Source: Ginkgo biloba (taxonomy: Eukaryota; Streptophyta; Ginkgoopsida; Ginkgoales; Ginkgoaceae). From it: a DNA stretch of 10,355 nt. The notes under the pieces are model-generated. The model saw only the letters and a program-made list of their open reading frames with translations. It searched no databases and was not told the DNA's origin. A program made the translations under genes and the position numbers. The stretch lies in NCBI GenBank assembly GCA_024626585.1, contig JANKJI010000004.1, positions 127,466,114 to 127,476,468 of the forward strand, read 5' to 3'. This document shows, in pieces, positions 8,886 through 10,355 of the stretch. The first letter of the stretch is position 1, and each line of letters begins with the position of its first letter.

Positions 8886-9243
8886 AACGCCCTATAGAGG
8901 TAGGATTAGTGTGACAGTGCAGGTAGACCATCGTTAACTAATAGAAGATAGTGTTAGAGATAGCACGACCAAGGAAGATACAAGTTTGATCAGTGAAAAG
9001 GATGAACTAGACAGACAAGTAACTAGTAAGGCGTGGCCTTGGGAGAACAACCAATGGGTATGGGACTACTAACAAATAGTTAGTTGTAGATAGATGCAAA
9101 TAATGGAGGTAATGATGGTTAGCGGGTGATGGGTGAATGAAAACCAAGGGGTGGTTGGCTGACAAAATGTGGGAGACATGCTAGGCAAACACTAATGCAG
9201 AGAAGTGGAAAACATAGGTTATCTGGTGGGTTAACTAGATTAG

Positions 9244-9251
9244 TATATAAG
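9244..9251 (+). promoter_or_regulatory. TATA box, putative LTR promoter
   Basis: TATATAAG followed by a GC-containing stretch, inside the LTR-like region and about 400 bp before an AATAAA. It fits the U3/R boundary layout of plant LTRs; activity is unknown. Confidence 0.4.
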
Positions 9252-9646
9252 GCTGAGCCATGGATGGATTCAAAGGTAGATCACCCAAAGAGGGCAAGAA
9301 TTGTGAGTTAGGAAGTTGAGAGAGTAAGACTTAGAGTAAGTCTAAGGAGGTAGGTCGGATTGAGGAGGATTAGGAGTACCAAAGGTGAGTCAATATGAGA
9401 TGAAGGCAAGAGTCTAAAGATTGATCGTCCACCAATAAGTGATTGAGCAAGCTAACATAGGTAGCTAACGAAGGACTGTGACCAATAATCGAGAAAGTAG
9501 CATTCATGCTGATGAGCAAGCCAAGTGGCCAAACTAATGAGTAGGAAGTTGAATAGAGTAGGAAATTGGTCTTGGATACCAAGGGAATAAACACTTAGAC
9601 TATTGTAATAGGTTGTGAGCCATATTGTAACATACTTGTAAGTATG

Positions 9647-9652
9647 AATAAA
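9647..9652 (+). promoter_or_regulatory. AATAAA poly(A) signal, putative LTR
   Basis: An exact AATAAA preceded by TTGTAACATACTTGTAAG, a TTGTAA-type upstream pattern common in plant retroelement LTRs. It would mark the R/U5 area. Confidence 0.4.
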
Positions 9653-10017
9653 TGATTTATATAAGTGTTGAGATATTGTTCCCCCATATGATTATGTACT
9701 TGTGTTTACGGTTGTTGATCATGTGTTGAGTGTTTGGTATATATGAATGGTTTATATTCTAAGTGTTAGAATAAGCAATTATTGTGGATTAGTTAATTAA
9801 AAGGAACCGGGATACTAGATAATAGTTAGATTGAGAAGGGTGGTGTTAGTTAAGATCTTGGATAGCCATTGTGCATGACTAGTTAGTGTGACGGGTGTAG
9901 TCTGGCTGCTCAAGTATCTACATTCAAGTTTGCCAATGACACACAACCTTGGGTTGAAGGGTAGTGGATTTTGCACACTTAGTAAAAAATGTAGTTCAAT
10001 CCTAGGCTTGTGATAGA

Positions 10018-10029
10018 TGGTATTAGAGA
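10018..10029 (+). promoter_or_regulatory. Primer-binding-site-like motif (initiator Met tRNA type)
   Basis: TGGTATTAGAGA differs at two of twelve positions from the usual plant LTR-element primer site complementary to the initiator methionine tRNA 3' end. Its place, just after the LTR-like region and about 96 bp before an ATG with a gag-like leader, supports the call, although the expected CA immediately upstream is missing. Confidence 0.45.
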
Positions 10030-10125
10030 AGAACTGAGACACATAGTTGAGTGACCTAGGAAGTGTTGATATTGCAGCATTAGCATCCATCATTTTTTTA
10101 ATACAGTTGAGCAGAGCAATCCACA

Positions 10126-10355
10126 ATGGCTAGTGAGATAGGTTCGATCCATGCTGGGAGCAACTCAAACCATGAATAAGAACAACCATGTCCACAATAT
10201 TAAAAAAATGAGTTTCAACAACATTCAAGAGTGTAGCACCAAAGGCAAGCTTACTTATCATGAAAAGGATAAACTCCCATTAAACCTATTGACCCATGAA
10301 TGGGAACCCCGCCTTTTAATATGTTTTTGCAGGTAATCAAGAGAAGGTCACCTAG
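10126..10355 (+). pseudogene. Gag-like 5' segment of plus-strand retroelement, broken, cut by window edge
   Basis: An ATG at 10126-10128 opens MASEIGSIHAGSNSNHE, then a stop (10177-10179), with further stops in that frame. The last 80 or so bases are homologous to the minus strand at 6985-7085, including a GNQEKVT-coding stretch near 10332-10352, so both are the same part of one retroelement family. The assignment to gag is from position behind the primer-site-like motif; no zinc knuckle or capsid motif is in view, and the rest lies beyond the window. Confidence 0.35.

Larger units (their letters stand above)
8886..10017 (+). mobile_element. LTR-like region of a retrotransposon, plus strand (limits uncertain)
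   Basis: A non-coding stretch of about 1.1 kb, G/A-rich on the plus strand, that starts where the minus-strand gypsy pol similarity ends. It has the order of LTR signals: TATA-type sequence at 9244-9251, then a poly(A) signal at 9647-9652 within a TTGTAA-rich area, then a primer-binding-like site directly after. A possible start is TGTGACAG at 8910; no matching CA end is visible just before 10018, so the end is degenerate or misplaced. Two minus-strand open frames (9370-9594, 9815-10126) look like chance. The second LTR, which would prove the call, is not in the window. Confidence 0.4.

Noticed and set aside
1-10355. CRISPR arrays, tRNA or rRNA genes, bacterial operons
   Set aside because: No regularly spaced short repeats, no tRNA cloverleaf or rRNA sequence was recognised by eye, and the gene structure is that of a plant nuclear genome.

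Overview
The window looks like nuclear DNA of a seed plant, and a gymnosperm is my best guess. It holds one intact, intron-containing cell-wall gene in a background of AT-rich, heavily decayed retroelements. The gymnosperm reading rests on the density and type of the old LINE and Ty3/gypsy remnants and on a decayed ORF that I only loosely associate with conifer repeats, so it is an inference. Nothing suggests a prokaryote: there are no operons or Shine-Dalgarno sites, while canonical GT-AG introns, TATA boxes and retroelement pol domains are present.

Layout. (1) 1-~1705, minus strand: a non-LTR (LINE) retrotransposon remnant. Its reverse transcriptase keeps the first catalytic Asp and an FVDD box but is broken by a stop and frameshifts. 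Positions 1-101 and 1145-1245 match with 2 differences, as expected for a tandem duplication of period 1144 cut by the window's left edge. (2) ~1706-2308: no gene seen. (3) 2309-3471, minus strand: a complete four-exon xyloglucan endotransglucosylase/hydrolase (XTH) gene encoding 286 residues, with a TATA box and short 5' leader upstream (higher coordinates). It is the only feature here that looks functional. (4) ~3605-4369: XTH 5' flank with a pair of ACGT elements. (5) ~4370-5805, minus strand: a decayed intronless reading frame of unknown family that can be followed for about 1.4 kb through one frameshift and about ten stops. (6) 5806-6866: no gene seen. (7) 6867-~7090, minus strand: a gag-like retroelement fragment containing a 76-bp tandem duplication, with a G-rich tract beside it. 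(8) ~7520-8885, minus strand: a Ty3/gypsy pol remnant (end of RNase H, integrase zinc-binding region, integrase core) in which two of the three integrase catalytic acids are changed. (9) ~8886-10355, plus strand: LTR-like sequence with TATA box, poly(A) signal, a primer-binding-site-like motif and a short gag-like leader whose end is homologous, in inverted orientation, to region 7.

Together the window is one active-looking wall-remodelling gene between a LINE on its 3' side and nested or head-to-head LTR-retroelement debris on its 5' side. I did not find a clearly new functional system. The less ordinary items are the unknown decayed ORF at 4370-5805, the inverted pair of related retroelement 5' segments, and the tandem duplication within the LINE.
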